A DNA stretch of 64,000 nucleotides from Pantoea sp. Cy-639 (GCF_011752525.1 NZ_VWXI01000006.1:1-64000), one strand, 5' to 3'. Positions 54,007-63,375 are shown, numbered from the stretch's first letter. The notes: generated by a model from the sequence alone, not told the origin. Program-made: numbers and translations.

Positions 54007-54068
54007 CGTCTGTGGCCGCCGGTACTTTCAGCGGGCCTCGCCTGCTTTCGCAGCACAGTAGTTGATCG

Positions 54069-55382
54069 ATGAAAACCCCTCTCTGGTTTCCGCAAAGCTT
54101 CTTCGCCCGCACCCTGTGGCTGGTGCTGATCGTCGTGCTGTTCTCCAAGGCGCTGACGCTGGTGTACCTGTTGATGAACGAGGACGTGCTGGTCGATCGC
54201 CAGTACAGCCACGGCGTGGCGCTCACCCTGCGCGCCTACTGGGCGGCGGACGAGGAGAACCGCGAGCAGATCGCCGAGGCGGCCGGGCTGATCCGGGTGA
54301 CCGGCTCCGGCGTCCCCGAGGGCGAGCAGCACTGGCCCTACAGCGAGATCTACCAGCGCCAGATGCAGGCCGAGCTGGGTGACGACACCGAGGTGCGCCT
54401 GCGCATCCACGCGCCGCCGGCGCTGTGGGTCAACGCCCCGAGCCTGGGCCCGGGCTGGCTGAAGGTGCCGCTTTACCCGCACCCGTTGCGCGGGCAGAAG
54501 ATCTGGAACGTACTCGGCTGGTTCCTGGCCATTGGCCTGTTGTCGACCGCCTCGGCCTGGATCTTCGTGCGCCAGCTCAACCAGCCACTCAAGCGCCTGG
54601 TGTTCGCTGCGCGCCAGCTGGGCCAGGGGCGCAGCGTGCGGTTGCCGATCAGCGACACCCCCAGTGAAATGACCGAGGTATACCGCGCGTTCAACCAGAT
54701 GGCCGAGGATGTCGAGCAGGCCGGACGGGAGCGCGAGCTGATGCTGGCCGGGGTCTCCCACGACCTGCGCACGCCATTGACCCGGTTGCGTCTGTCGCTG
54801 TCGTTGATGGGCAGCGAGAGCGATCTCAGTGACGACATGGTCCGCGATATCGAGGACATGGACGCGATTCTCGACCAGTTCCTGGCATTCATCCGTGACG
54901 GGCGTGACGAGCCGGTGGAAGAGGTCGACCTCAATGACCTGATCCGCGAGGTGGTGGCGCCCTACAACCAGCCTGAGGAGCAGGTGCGGCTGTGCATGGA
55001 ACCGATCCCGCCGTTTCCGCTGCGGCGGGTGTCGCTCAAGCGCATGCTGGGCAACCTGATCGGCAATGCCTTGCATCATGCCGGCAAGGGGGTGGAGGTG
55101 GCGGCCTACGTATCGGGCGACCAGAGCGCGCCGTATGTGGTGCTCAGCGTGCTCGACCGTGGCGCGGGGATCGACGAGTCGGAACTGGAGACCATCTTCA
55201 ACCCGTTCATTCGTGGTGACCGTGCCCGGGGCGGCAAGGGCACCGGGCTGGGGCTGGCGATCGTCAAGCGGATCGCCGCCCAGCATGGTGGCAATGTCGA
55301 ACTGCGCAACCGCTCCGGTGGCGGCATCGAGGCCCGGGTGCGCTTGCCGCTGGGGTTGCTGCTGCCGCGTAACGCCGTCTGA
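54069..55382 (+). CDS. envZ: Sensor histidine kinase EnvZ
   Basis: A 437-residue membrane kinase: helix 1 about residues 15-36, a periplasmic domain to about 145, helix 2 about 146-167, HAMP, then the dimerisation/phosphotransfer helix with H231 in VSHDLRTPL and a HATPase domain with NLIGNALHHA, DRGAGID and GGKGTGLGLAIVKRI. Partner of OmpR for osmotic or envelope signals. Confidence 0.95.
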   Translation: MKTPLWFPQSFFARTLWLVLIVVLFSKALTLVYLLMNEDVLVDRQYSHGVALTLRAYWAADEENREQIAEAAGLIRVTGSGVPEGEQHWPYSEIYQRQMQAELGDDTEVRLRIHAPPALWVNAPSLGPGWLKVPLYPHPLRGQKIWNVLGWFLAIGLLSTASAWIFVRQLNQPLKRLVFAARQLGQGRSVRLPISDTPSEMTEVYRAFNQMAEDVEQAGRERELMLAGVSHDLRTPLTRLRLSLSLMGSESDLSDDMVRDIEDMDAILDQFLAFIRDGRDEPVEEVDLNDLIREVVAPYNQPEEQVRLCMEPIPPFPLRRVSLKRMLGNLIGNALHHAGKGVEVAAYVSGDQSAPYVVLSVLDRGAGIDESELETIFNPFIRGDRARGGKGTGLGLAIVKRIAAQHGGNVELRNRSGGGIEARVRLPLGLLLPRNAV

Positions 55383-55436
55383 TCGGCAATGCCCCGCAGG
55401 AGCCAGCAAGGCCGGCTCCTGCAGGAGGCGTTTTGC

Positions 55437-56342
55437 TCAGCCCTTGCCCTTGGTCCGGGTCTGGTTGGGTCCGCTGTTCTTCTCCAGATGCTCGATGATC
55501 ATCCCGGCCACGTCCTTGCCGGTGGTCACCTCGATGCCCTCCAGCCCCGGCGAAGAGTTCACCTCCATCACCAGCGGCCCGTGATGCGAACGCAGGATAT
55601 CCACCCCCGCCACGCTCAGCCCCATCACCTTGGCCGCGCGAATGGCGGTCATGCGCTCCTCTGGCGTGATCTTGATCAGGCTGGCCACGCCACCGCGGTG
55701 CAGGTTGGAGCGAAACTCGCCGGGTTTGGCCTGGCGCTTCATCGAGGCGATCACCTTGTCGCCGACCACGAAGCAGCGGATGTCGGCGCCGCCGGCTTCC
55801 TTGATGTATTCCTGGACCATGATGTTCTGCTTCAGCCCCATGAACGCCTCGATCACCGATTCGGCGGCCTTGGTGGTCTCGCACAGCACCACGCCGATGC
55901 CCTGGGTACCTTCGAGCACCTTGATCACCAGCGGCGCGCCATTGACCATCTGGATCAGGTCGGGGATGTCGTCGGGGGAGTGGGCGAAGCCGGTGATCGG
56001 CAGGCCGATGCCGCGCCGCGACAGCAGTTGCAGCGAGCGCAGCTTGTCGCGTGAGCGGGCGATGGCCACCGACTCGTTGAGTGGGTAGACGCCCATCATC
56101 TCGAACTGGCGCAGCACCGCGCAGCCATAGAAGGTGACCGATGCGCCGATGCGTGGAATCACCGCATCGAACCCCTCCAGCGGCTTGCCCCGGTAGTGGA
56201 TCTGCGGCTTGTGGCTGGCGATGTTCATGTAGGCCCTGAGCGTGTCGATCACCACTACTTCATGGCCCCGCTGGGTTCCGGCCTCGACCAGGCGGCGGGT
56301 GGAATACAGACGCGGATTGCGCGACAGCACGGCGATCTTCAT
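55437..56342 (-). CDS. rimK: RimK ATP-grasp ligase (ribosomal protein S6 glutamylation)
   Basis: Adds glutamates to the C-terminus of ribosomal protein S6. The 301-residue ATP-grasp protein begins [22 protein letters not shown] and has the nucleotide loop [11 protein letters not shown] and metal-binding [13 protein letters not shown]. In P. fluorescens RimK controls ribosome composition and so motility and virulence. Its ATG overlaps the upstream retropepsin-like gene (ATGA). The longer open frame upstream is a shadow of that gene. Confidence 0.96.
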   Translation of the reverse strand: MKIAVLSRNPRLYSTRRLVEAGTQRGHEVVVIDTLRAYMNIASHKPQIHYRGKPLEGFDAVIPRIGASVTFYGCAVLRQFEMMGVYPLNESVAIARSRDKLRSLQLLSRRGIGLPITGFAHSPDDIPDLIQMVNGAPLVIKVLEGTQGIGVVLCETTKAAESVIEAFMGLKQNIMVQEYIKEAGGADIRCFVVGDKVIASMKRQAKPGEFRSNLHRGGVASLIKITPEERMTAIRAAKVMGLSVAGVDILRSHHGPLVMEVNSSPGLEGIEVTTGKDVAGMIIEHLEKNSGPNQTRTKGKG

Positions 56343-56818
56343 GCAACACCTGTGACAGGGGAAAGGGTGGCCGTGAAGGCCGGTTTGTCCTGGACGTACT
56401 TGAGGCCGGGGTTGACCACCAGTTGACCGTGGATGAGCGCTTTCGAGCCGAGCAGCAGCCGATAGCGCATGTTCTTGCGGCAGGCCAGGGTGAACTCCAC
56501 CTCCCAGACCCTGTCGCCGAGCGCCAGGGGGGTGCGGATCACATAGCGGGCCTGGGCCTGGCCATTGGAGCTCTTGATGGTTTTCATGGTCACCAGCGGC
56601 GCCTCGCAGCGGCGATGACGCAATTGCGCCATCGGGCCCAGGTGCGCGATGAAACGCACCCATGGCTGGCCGTCGCGCTCGAACGGCTCGACGTCGGTGG
56701 CGTGCAGACTCGAGGTGCTGGCACCGGTGTCGATCTTGGCGCGCAGGCCGGCGACGCCGAGGCCGGGCAGGGCGACCCACTCACGCAGGCCGATCACAGT
56801 CAGATGGTCAAATGTCTT
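56339..56818 (-). CDS. rimB: RimB-type retropepsin-like aspartic protease
   Basis: A 159-residue single-lobed aspartic protease-like protein (RimB, DUF/ATP-dependent zinc protease family) with the catalytic motif [12 protein letters not shown] near residue 30 and the second conserved [12 protein letters not shown]. In P. fluorescens RimB acts with RimK on S6 glutamate tails. A GTG start at 56818 (V-K-T-F-D-H-L) is chosen because AGGG lies 9 bases upstream and the family starts there; the ATG at 56878 is poorly supported. Coupled to rimK by a 4-base overlap. rimA was not found nearby. Confidence 0.9.
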   Translation of the reverse strand, partial: KTFDHLTVIGLREWVALPGLGVAGLRAKIDTGASTSSLHATDVEPFERDGQPWVRFIAHLGPMAQLRHRRCEAPLVTMKTIKSSNGQAQARYVIRTPLALGDRVWEVEFTLACRKNMRYRLLLGSKALIHGQLVVNPGLKYVQDKPAFTATLSPVTGVA

Positions 56819-56930
56819 CACGAAGCGTGCCCTGCGGATGAGGTGGTGAACTGTAATGACGGCACGGACTTTTTGCATCCGTCAGTCACGGTAGTACAGT
56901 TCCGTGAAAGACAGAATTCGAGGAAAAACC

Positions 56931-57331
<401 letters not shown>

Positions 57332-57332
<1 letters not shown>

Positions 57333-57390
57333 TCGCCGGGCAAGCCCGCTCCCACGCAGGTACATCGTGGGAGCGGGCTTGCCCGGCGAT
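57332..57390. repeat. REP pair: 25-bp perfect inverted repeat
   Basis: Arms 57332-57356 and 57366-57390 (ATCGCCGGGCAAGCCCGCTC plus CCACG and inverse) are perfect and start on the last base of the hslR stop codon. It sits between convergent hslR and the PAP2 gene and probably ends both transcripts. Confidence 0.88.
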
Positions 57391-57397
57391 CGGTCGA

Positions 57398-58198
57398 TCA
57401 GGCGTTGCGCATGACGCTCATCCGTCCGATCAGTGGCAATTTGCCGAACAACCGGAACAACGGCGCGGTCCAGCGTACCAGCGCCGCACTGGCCTTGGCC
57501 GTCAGCGGCGTGTGGCAGCTCCAGCCCAGTGCCAGCACGGCCATCAGCAGGCCGCCGATGTAGTCGTCCTGGCCCCAGTGGGCGCCCGCCACCAGGCGCG
57601 GCATCATGAACAGCAGGGCCAGTGCCCAGATCACCAGGTGCTGCACCAGGCGGCGGCTGTACAGGCTCATGAACAGCGCCCAGATCAGCAGTACCGAGGC
57701 GTGGTCACCAGGGAAACTCTGACCGGAACGGTCCTTGAGCTCCCACTTCTTTTCCAGGTCCGGGTAGTAGTCGCTCAGGTGCACGGCGTTGTCGAACACC
57801 ATCGATGGGCTATTGTGTTGCCAGCCCATTGCACTGACCCACTTGGAAAACAGCGCGCGAATCACCACTAAGAGAAGCAGGGTCACCAGGAAGGCGAAGA
57901 ATGCCTGGCGTACCTGGACGGCCCTGAAGACCCAGTCGCCGCGAATCAGCAGCGAGAGCATGATCAGCCCGACCAGGATATCGAACGGTCGCAGGCTGCC
58001 GATGGCCCAGATGGAGCGCCAGACGACGTTGTCGGCCAGCGGGGCGTTGAGGCTGTGGAACAGCCACTCGTCGAAAGTCAGGCAAAGGATCTGGCCAACG
58101 GGCCACAACCAGAAACACAGTAGCGCAATGGGCAGCAGGGTACAGGCTGCCAAGGGTCCCCAGGACCACCTTGCTTGGAACAGTGGTCGATTGTCCAT
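57398..58198 (-). CDS. PAP2-family membrane phosphatase
   Basis: A 266-residue inner-membrane phosphatase with about six helices. PAP2 motifs are visible: KDRSGQSFPGDHAS (motifs with the SGxxPS-like and GDH parts) and MPRLVAGAHWGQDD with the catalytic His. Such enzymes dephosphorylate undecaprenyl pyrophosphate, phosphatidate or lipid A (LpxT group); the substrate is not clear. The start at 58198 has GAGG upstream. It is divergent from hslO. Confidence 0.88.
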   Translation of the reverse strand: MDNRPLFQARWSWGPLAACTLLPIALLCFWLWPVGQILCLTFDEWLFHSLNAPLADNVVWRSIWAIGSLRPFDILVGLIMLSLLIRGDWVFRAVQVRQAFFAFLVTLLLLVVIRALFSKWVSAMGWQHNSPSMVFDNAVHLSDYYPDLEKKWELKDRSGQSFPGDHASVLLIWALFMSLYSRRLVQHLVIWALALLFMMPRLVAGAHWGQDDYIGGLLMAVLALGWSCHTPLTAKASAALVRWTAPLFRLFGKLPLIGRMSVMRNA

Positions 58199-58226
58199 AA
58201 GATACCTCGATCTCCTAACAGGTAAT

Positions 58227-58244
58227 GAGCGCCCCGGGGCGCTC
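58227..58244. promoter_or_regulatory. 18-base perfect palindrome between the PAP2 gene and hslO
   Basis: GAGCGCCCCGGGGCGCTC is a perfect palindrome in the 109-base divergent gap. TTTTT follows 13 bases later on the plus strand. It could be an operator shared by both genes or a short hairpin. Confidence 0.45.
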
Positions 58245-58307
58245 TGCAACGGGGCTTTTTAGTCCCTTGTAATTATTTTGTCATCATTTTCAGATAGCCA
58301 GACAACC

Positions 58308-59210
58308 ATGAGCGACTTGCCAGATACCGATTTCACCCAACGTTTCCTGTTCGACGACCGCGATGTGCGCGGCGAGATGGTCGCGCTGGAACGCAGCTAC
58401 GCCGAGGTGCTGGCCAAGCACGACTACCCGCAGCCGGTCCGCCACCTGCTGGGCGAACTGATGGCTGCCGCCGCACTGCTGGTCGGCACCCTGAAGTTCG
58501 ACGGCCTGCTGATCCTCCAGGCCCAGTCCCAGGGGCCGGTACCGCTGCTGGCCATCGAGTACACCAGCGAGCACGACATCCGTGGCCTGGCGCGCTATGA
58601 CGCCAAGCAGATCAAGGATGACGCGAGCCTCGCCGACCTGATGCCCGGCGGCCACCTGGTGCTGACCATCCTGCCGGTCAACGGCCAGCGCTACCAAGGC
58701 ACCGTCGAGCTCGATGGCAAGGACCTGTCGGAGTGCTTCACCAACTACTTCGTCATGTCGCAGCAGGTGAACACCTGCATCACCCTGGCCGCCGACGGCG
58801 TGCGTGCCCGTGGCCTGCTGGTGCAGCAACTGCCGGCCGACCGCCAGAAAGACAGCGAGGAGCGCGAGGAGAGCTGGGCCCACGTCAAGGCCCTGGCCAA
58901 CACCGTGAAGGCTGCGGAGCTGCTGGAACTGGACAACGAAACCATGCTGCACCGCCTCTACCACGAGGACGCCGTGCGCCTGTTCGACATCCAGCCGCTG
59001 CGCTTCAAGTGCAGTTGCTCGCGCGAGCGCTCCAGCAATGCCCTGGTCAGCCTCGGCGAGGCGGATGCCACGGCCCTGGTGGCCGAGTGCGGTGGCACGG
59101 TCGAGATCGATTGCCAGTTCTGCAACGAGCGCTATCTGTTCGATGCGGCCGATGTCGCGCAACTGTTTGCCGGCGGCGGTACCGAGGCTCCCTCAGAAAC
59201 TCAGCACTGA
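58308..59210 (+). CDS. hslO: Redox-regulated chaperone Hsp33
   Basis: Cytosolic holdase activated by oxidation and unfolding. The 300-residue protein carries the C-terminal zinc switch CSC (FKCSCSRE) and CQFC, and an N-terminal substrate domain with [14 protein letters not shown]. The ATG at 58308 is the family start; its Shine-Dalgarno is weak, and a TTG ten codons upstream is less likely. It shares its stop region with a TGAAACGTTTCA palindrome. Confidence 0.95.
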   Translation: MSDLPDTDFTQRFLFDDRDVRGEMVALERSYAEVLAKHDYPQPVRHLLGELMAAAALLVGTLKFDGLLILQAQSQGPVPLLAIEYTSEHDIRGLARYDAKQIKDDASLADLMPGGHLVLTILPVNGQRYQGTVELDGKDLSECFTNYFVMSQQVNTCITLAADGVRARGLLVQQLPADRQKDSEEREESWAHVKALANTVKAAELLELDNETMLHRLYHEDAVRLFDIQPLRFKCSCSRERSSNALVSLGEADATALVAECGGTVEIDCQFCNERYLFDAADVAQLFAGGGTEAPSETQH

Positions 59211-59219
59211 AACGTTTCA
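59208..59219. promoter_or_regulatory. Cra/FruR-like operator at the hslO stop, upstream of pckA
   Basis: TGAAACGTTTCA is a perfect palindrome overlapping the hslO TGA. It matches the E. coli Cra consensus half-site TGAAWCG and differs by one base from the P. putida Cra site TTAAACGTTTCA. A second AAACGTTT lies at 59348-59355, downstream of the likely pckA promoter. Confidence 0.5.
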
Positions 59220-59231
59220 CTACAAGACATT

Positions 59232-59289
59232 CTCCTGTCGAATTGCGCGAAAGCGCAGTTCTGACAGGAGGGGCCTACTTTTTTTGGGC
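59232..59289 (+). terminator. Long GAAA-capped hairpin and T-run after hslO
   Basis: CTCCTGTC plus GAATTGCGC (59232-59248) pairs with GCGCAGTTC plus GACAGGAG (59253-59270) around a GAAA tetraloop, with one mismatch and one bulged T. TTTTTTT follows after 8 bases. It is a likely hslO terminator, although the gap before the T-run is unusual. Confidence 0.55.
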
Positions 59290-59297
59290 TTTTCTGG

Positions 59298-59303
59298 CAT
59301 AAT
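59298..59303 (+). promoter_or_regulatory. Possible -10 element of pckA
   Basis: CATAAT lies 87 bases upstream of the pckA start and before a T-rich leader. No good -35 sits 16-18 bases upstream (TACTTT is the nearest), so an activator may be needed. Confidence 0.35.
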
Positions 59304-59389
59304 CCGGCCACTTTTTTCGCTGTAGTAGTTTTTAAAAGACAACTACAAAACGTTTGGAGCACTCGGCCTCGGGCCGGATGGGGTATCTC

Positions 59390-60931
59390 ATGACGCAAGC
59401 CAACAACACCGTGTACACCGACCTGAGCGTCGATGAACTGGTAAAAGAAGCGCTGTCCCGCGGTGAAGGCGTGCTGGCCGATACCGGCGCGCTGGTGGTG
59501 GAAACCGGTCACCGCACTGGCCGTTCGCCGGCTGACCGTTTCATCGTCGAAGAACCGTCCACCCAGGACCAGATTGGCTGGGGCCCGATCAACCGCAAGT
59601 TCCCGGCCGACAAGTTCGATGCCCTGTGGGACCGCGTCGAGGCGTTCAACAACGCTCAGGATCACTTCGTTTCCTACGTTCACGTAGGCGCTGCCGCCGA
59701 GCACTACCTGCCGGTCAAGATGACCACCCAGACTGCCTGGCAGAACCTGTTCGGCCGTTGCCTGTTCATCAATCCGGCCCAGTACAACCCGGCTGACCGC
59801 GGTGAGTGGCAGATCCTCAACGTTGCCAACTTCGAGTGCGTGCCTGAGCGTGACGGCACCAACTCCGATGGCTGCGTGATCATCAACTTCGCCCAGAAGA
59901 AAGTGCTGATCGCTGGCATGCGCTACGCCGGTGAAATGAAGAAAGCCATGTTCTCGGTGCAGAACTTCCTGCTGCCGGCCGCCGACGTACTGCCGATGCA
60001 CTGCGCCGCCAACATCGGTGAAGAGGGTGACGTCACCCTGTTCTTCGGCCTGTCCGGCACCGGCAAGACCACCCTGTCGGCCGACGAAAGCCGTTACCTG
60101 ATCGGTGACGACGAGCACGGCTGGGGCGAGGGCGTGGTCTTCAACATCGAAGGCGGTTGCTATGCCAAGTGCATCGACCTGTCCGAGAAGAACGAGCCGG
60201 TCATCTGGAAGGCCATCAAGCACGGTGCCGTGCTGGAGAACGTCGTTATCGACGCCAACAAGCACGCCGACTACGCCGACGTGAGCCTGACCCAGAACAG
60301 CCGTGCCGCCTACCCGCTGGAGCACGTCGAGAAGGTCTCCGAGAAGAACCTGGGCGGCGAGCCGAACGCGGTCATCTTCCTGACCTGCGACCTGACCGGC
60401 GTTCTGCCTCCGGTATCGATCCTGAACAACGAGCAGGCGGCCTACCACTTCCTGTCCGGCTACACCGCGCTGGTCGGCTCCACCGAAATGGGCTCGGGCG
60501 GCGGCATCAAGTCGACCTTCTCCACCTGCTTCGGCGCACCGTTCTTCCCGCGTCCGGCCGGCGTCTACGCCGAGCTGCTGATCAAGCGCATCAAGTCGTT
60601 CGGTTCCAAGGTCTACCTGGTCAATACCGGTTGGACCGGTGGCGGCTACGGTGTTGGCAAGCGCTTCAGCATCCCGACCACCCGTGGCGTGATCGCGGCC
60701 ATCCAGAGCGGCGCGCTGGTCGGTGCCGAGACCGAGCACCTGGACATCATCAACCTGGACGTGCCGAAGGCCGTTCCGGGCGTCGAGACCGAGCTGCTCA
60801 ACCCGCGCAACACCTGGGCTGACAAAGCTGCCTACGACGCAGCCGCCAAGGGCCTGGCCGGCCTGTTCATCGAAAACTTCAAGAAGTTCGAAGTTTCCGA
60901 TGCCATCAAGGCCGCTGGTCCGCAGCTGTAA
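59390..60931 (+). CDS. pckA: Phosphoenolpyruvate carboxykinase (ATP)
   Basis: Converts oxaloacetate to PEP, the entry to gluconeogenesis. The 513 residues include the P-loop [11 protein letters not shown], the [11 protein letters not shown] substrate segment and the kinase-2 region DDEHGW. The start MTQANNTVY at 59390 has GGGG 7 bases upstream; an ATG four codons earlier is possible. Codon use is strongly biased toward abundant tRNAs, which suggests high expression. Confidence 0.97.
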   Translation: MTQANNTVYTDLSVDELVKEALSRGEGVLADTGALVVETGHRTGRSPADRFIVEEPSTQDQIGWGPINRKFPADKFDALWDRVEAFNNAQDHFVSYVHVGAAAEHYLPVKMTTQTAWQNLFGRCLFINPAQYNPADRGEWQILNVANFECVPERDGTNSDGCVIINFAQKKVLIAGMRYAGEMKKAMFSVQNFLLPAADVLPMHCAANIGEEGDVTLFFGLSGTGKTTLSADESRYLIGDDEHGWGEGVVFNIEGGCYAKCIDLSEKNEPVIWKAIKHGAVLENVVIDANKHADYADVSLTQNSRAAYPLEHVEKVSEKNLGGEPNAVIFLTCDLTGVLPPVSILNNEQAAYHFLSGYTALVGSTEMGSGGGIKSTFSTCFGAPFFPRPAGVYAELLIKRIKSFGSKVYLVNTGWTGGGYGVGKRFSIPTTRGVIAAIQSGALVGAETEHLDIINLDVPKAVPGVETELLNPRNTWADKAAYDAAAKGLAGLFIENFKKFEVSDAIKAAGPQL

Positions 60932-60951
60932 GCTGACGGCCTGGACGATAG

Positions 60952-60977
60952 AGCCGCCCTTCGGGGCGGCTTTTTTG
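60952..60977 (+). terminator. Intrinsic terminator of pckA
   Basis: AGCCGCC pairs with GGCGGCT around CTTCGG, followed by TTTTTT. It begins 20 bases after the pckA stop. Confidence 0.94.
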
Positions 60978-61180
60978 TTTCTGGGTTTGACGAAGACTTG
61001 CCCCGGCCTGATAGGCGCCAGCCATGCTGGCAAAGCTGTTCGCGCCATTCTCCAGGCATCGGCAACTGACACCTTTGCCGGCCAGGCAGGCGCCTACACT
61101 GGTCGCGGTGATAGGCGATTTCAGCCCTGTATGGGAAGCTGCGCCTGCATGCATCGAGAACAGCCAGGACACCACGCCCC

Positions 61181-61615
61181 ATGACCGAATCCCCGCAACG
61201 TTCCGCCTTCTCCCATTTCCACCCCATCCTTACCCGCCCGCAAGACAACGACCTCAATGGCCACCTGGCCGGTTCCACCGTGCATGGGTTCTTTGAAACG
61301 GCCATCCAGGCGTTCCTGCTCGAGCAGGCCGAACTGGATCTGCGCGACGGCGAACTGGCCGGTTTCGTGGTCAGCTCGGCGGCGGACTTCTTCGCCCTGC
61401 CCGGTTTCCCCGACGTGCTCGAGGTAGGCCTGGGCGTGACCCGTCTGGTCGGCAGCACAGTGGAGTTCCGCCTGGCGCTGTTCCGTCCTGGCGAGTCCGA
61501 AGCGTGTGCAGCGGGCACGCTGGTGCAGGTGTTCGTCGAGCGTGCCACGGGGCGTCCGGCGGTACTGCCGGAAACCCTGCAGTTGATCCTCGCCGGCCTG
61601 TCGCTCAATCGTTGA
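61181..61615 (+). CDS. 4HBT-type hotdog thioesterase
   Basis: A 144-residue hotdog thioesterase. The segment RPQDNDLNGHLAGSTVHGFFETA replaces the usual D-x-x-G-H-x-N core of YbgC/FadM-type enzymes, keeping an Asp and the GH pair. Probably acts on acyl-CoA; substrate unknown. Its last 11 bases overlap the convergent response regulator gene. Confidence 0.87.
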   Translation: MTESPQRSAFSHFHPILTRPQDNDLNGHLAGSTVHGFFETAIQAFLLEQAELDLRDGELAGFVVSSAADFFALPGFPDVLEVGLGVTRLVGSTVEFRLALFRPGESEACAAGTLVQVFVERATGRPAVLPETLQLILAGLSLNR

Positions 61616-62258
61616 CCCGGATGATTCCTTCGCGTACGGCGAACAGCACCAGCCCTGGCACATCGTGGATCTGCAGGCGGTGCATGAGTTGCGAGCGATG
61701 GGCCTCGACGGTCTTGATGCTCAGGCCCAGGCCGTCGGCGATGGAGCGGGTGGTCTCGCCGCGGGCGATCAGGCGCAGGATTTCCAGCTGGCGCTTGGTC
61801 AGGGGCGTCTGGACTTGGCTGGGAGAGCGCCTGCGGTTGTGCTTGAGTGCTTGGCCGATGACCATCGGCAGCACCGTCGACGACAGGTACTGACCGCCGC
61901 CACGCAAGGTCTGCAGGGCCAGTTCCAGCTCGCTCACCGTGGCGTTCTTGTGCAGGAACCCATGGGCGCCGAGTTGCAGGCAGCTCATCACATGCTCAAG
62001 TTCCGAACGTGCCGAGAACATCAGGACGCGACTGCCGGGCGCGCGCAAGAACAGCTCCTCGAGTGCTAGGCGGCTGTCCAGCTCACCGCTCATGTCGAGC
62101 ACCACGATATCCGGCTTGAGCTTCTCGGCAAGGCTCACGGCGGCCATGGCGTCGCCGGTGTCGCCGATCACGGCGAATTCCTTCTTCTGTTCGAGCAGGG
62201 CGCGCAGGCCGGCGCGCATGAGCGGAGAGTCGTCGGCAAGCAGGATTCGGCAAGGCAT
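61605..62258 (-). CDS. LuxR/NarL-family response regulator
   Basis: A 217-residue regulator: receiver domain with D9, D10 and phosphoacceptor D55 in IVVLDMSGEL, then a GerE/LuxR helix-turn-helix (LTKRQLEILRLIARGETTRSIADGLGLSIKTVEAHRS). No histidine kinase is adjacent; the upstream gene is a CheR-like methyltransferase on the same strand, 118 bases away. Target and signal unknown. Confidence 0.93.
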   Translation of the reverse strand: MPCRILLADDSPLMRAGLRALLEQKKEFAVIGDTGDAMAAVSLAEKLKPDIVVLDMSGELDSRLALEELFLRAPGSRVLMFSARSELEHVMSCLQLGAHGFLHKNATVSELELALQTLRGGGQYLSSTVLPMVIGQALKHNRRRSPSQVQTPLTKRQLEILRLIARGETTRSIADGLGLSIKTVEAHRSQLMHRLQIHDVPGLVLFAVREGIIRVND

Positions 62259-62315
62259 GGGTCAGGGCCTGTTTCGCAAGGGAAGGGGGGCGGCAGGCCT
62301 GCTCGATCCGAAAGC

Positions 62316-62370
62316 GCACTGCCGCGCGGGTGCGCGATCAGTCCCTGTCTGCCGGTGGTCGCGGCAGTGC
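62316..62370. repeat. 11-bp perfect inverted repeat between the CheR-like gene and the response regulator
   Basis: GCACTGCCGCG (62316-62326) and CGCGGCAGTGC (62360-62370) flank 33 bases. On the minus-strand mRNA this forms a stem-loop just after the CheR-like stop. No T-run follows, so it may stabilise or process the transcript rather than end it. Confidence 0.5.
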
Positions 62371-62376
62371 TTGTCA

Positions 62377-63189
62377 TCATAGGCGTTCGAACACCGACGG
62401 CAGCCGTGGGCGCAGGGGCAGCTCCAGGCCGTGGAGGTTTTCGCTGTGGCCGATCAGTAACAGGCCGCCAGGACGCAGGTGCGTCAGCAGACGCCGCAGC
62501 ATGCCATCCTTGTGCCGGGGGGCGAGGCCCGACAGCAGGTTGCGCAGCAGGATGGCGTCGAACCGGCCCAGCCCCTCGGGTAGCGGCTGGATCAGGTTGA
62601 TCGCTTCGAAGCGCACCTGCTTGCGTAGCGACGGGGCGATGCGCAGGCGCCCGACCATTTCGCCGACCCCGCACAAGCAATGGCGTGCCAGCCAACCTTC
62701 GGGGAAGTAGCGGGCCTGGGCGATGTCGTAGATGCCGCTGGCGGCTTGCTCCAGCACTTGCGGGTCGAAGTCGCTGGCCAGTACCTGCCAGTCGTCCTGG
62801 CGGGCATGTTCCGCTGCCACCATCGCCAGGCTCCAGGCCTCCTCGCCCGTGGCGCAGGCGGCGCTCCACAGGCGTGCCGGACGGTCGAGGGCCGGTAGCC
62901 AGCGGGCCAGGCATTCGAAGTGGCGATGTTCGCGGAAGAAGTAGCTGTCGCGAGCGACCAGCAAGCGCAGCAAATGCTCGTTTTCCTGGCGCCCGAGCGG
63001 GCTGTCCAGCAGTGCGAGGTAGCTGTCGAAGTCGTTCAGCTGATGGGTCTTGAGGCGTTTGTGCAGGCGCGCGGCGACCACGGCCCGGCGGTCGTCGGCG
63101 AGCAGGGCGCCAGTGGCCTGCTCGACCCGCTGGCGCAGTTGCGCAAAGCTGGCTTCACTGAGCAGCGGCGGGCGCGTGCGGGACGGCAT
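62377..63189 (-). CDS. CheR-family SAM-dependent methyltransferase
   Basis: A 270-residue CheR-type protein: small N-terminal helical domain (LRQRVEQATGALLADDRRAVVAARL), then the methyltransferase domain with YFFREHRHF, SAM loop WSAACATGEEAWSLAM and DFDPQVLEQA. It matches single-domain CheR that methylates chemoreceptor glutamates, but no chemoreceptor, cheA or cheB is near. It is probably paired with the response regulator. Confidence 0.9.
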   Translation of the reverse strand: MPSRTRPPLLSEASFAQLRQRVEQATGALLADDRRAVVAARLHKRLKTHQLNDFDSYLALLDSPLGRQENEHLLRLLVARDSYFFREHRHFECLARWLPALDRPARLWSAACATGEEAWSLAMVAAEHARQDDWQVLASDFDPQVLEQAASGIYDIAQARYFPEGWLARHCLCGVGEMVGRLRIAPSLRKQVRFEAINLIQPLPEGLGRFDAILLRNLLSGLAPRHKDGMLRRLLTHLRPGGLLLIGHSENLHGLELPLRPRLPSVFERL

Positions 63190-63343
63190 CCTTCAGGTGC
63201 TCCTGGCCTGGGCCGAACAGTTCGGATCGATGCGGATCGCGCGCATTCCCTGCGTCCTGTGCATGGTTGAAGGCAGAATGATAACTAGTGGCTACTAGCC
63301 TCCATATCGGGGTGGCCCTTAATCCTTCTGCCTGCACGGCCAT

Positions 63344-63375
63344 GAAAAAGGCCCCGCTGGTGAGGGCGGGGCCTT
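63344..63375 (-). terminator. Intrinsic terminator of the glycine-zipper gene
   Basis: On the minus strand AAGGCCCCGC pairs with GCGGGGCCTT (63348-63375) and runs into TTTTT. It lies 25 bases after the stop. Confidence 0.9.

Noticed and set aside
56343..56780. Upstream extension of the rimK frame
   Set aside because: It is an out-of-frame shadow of rimB; RimK starts at MKIAVL.
59201..61072. Minus-strand open frame of 623 codons opposite pckA
   Set aside because: Shadow frame, no start signals, pckA is certain.
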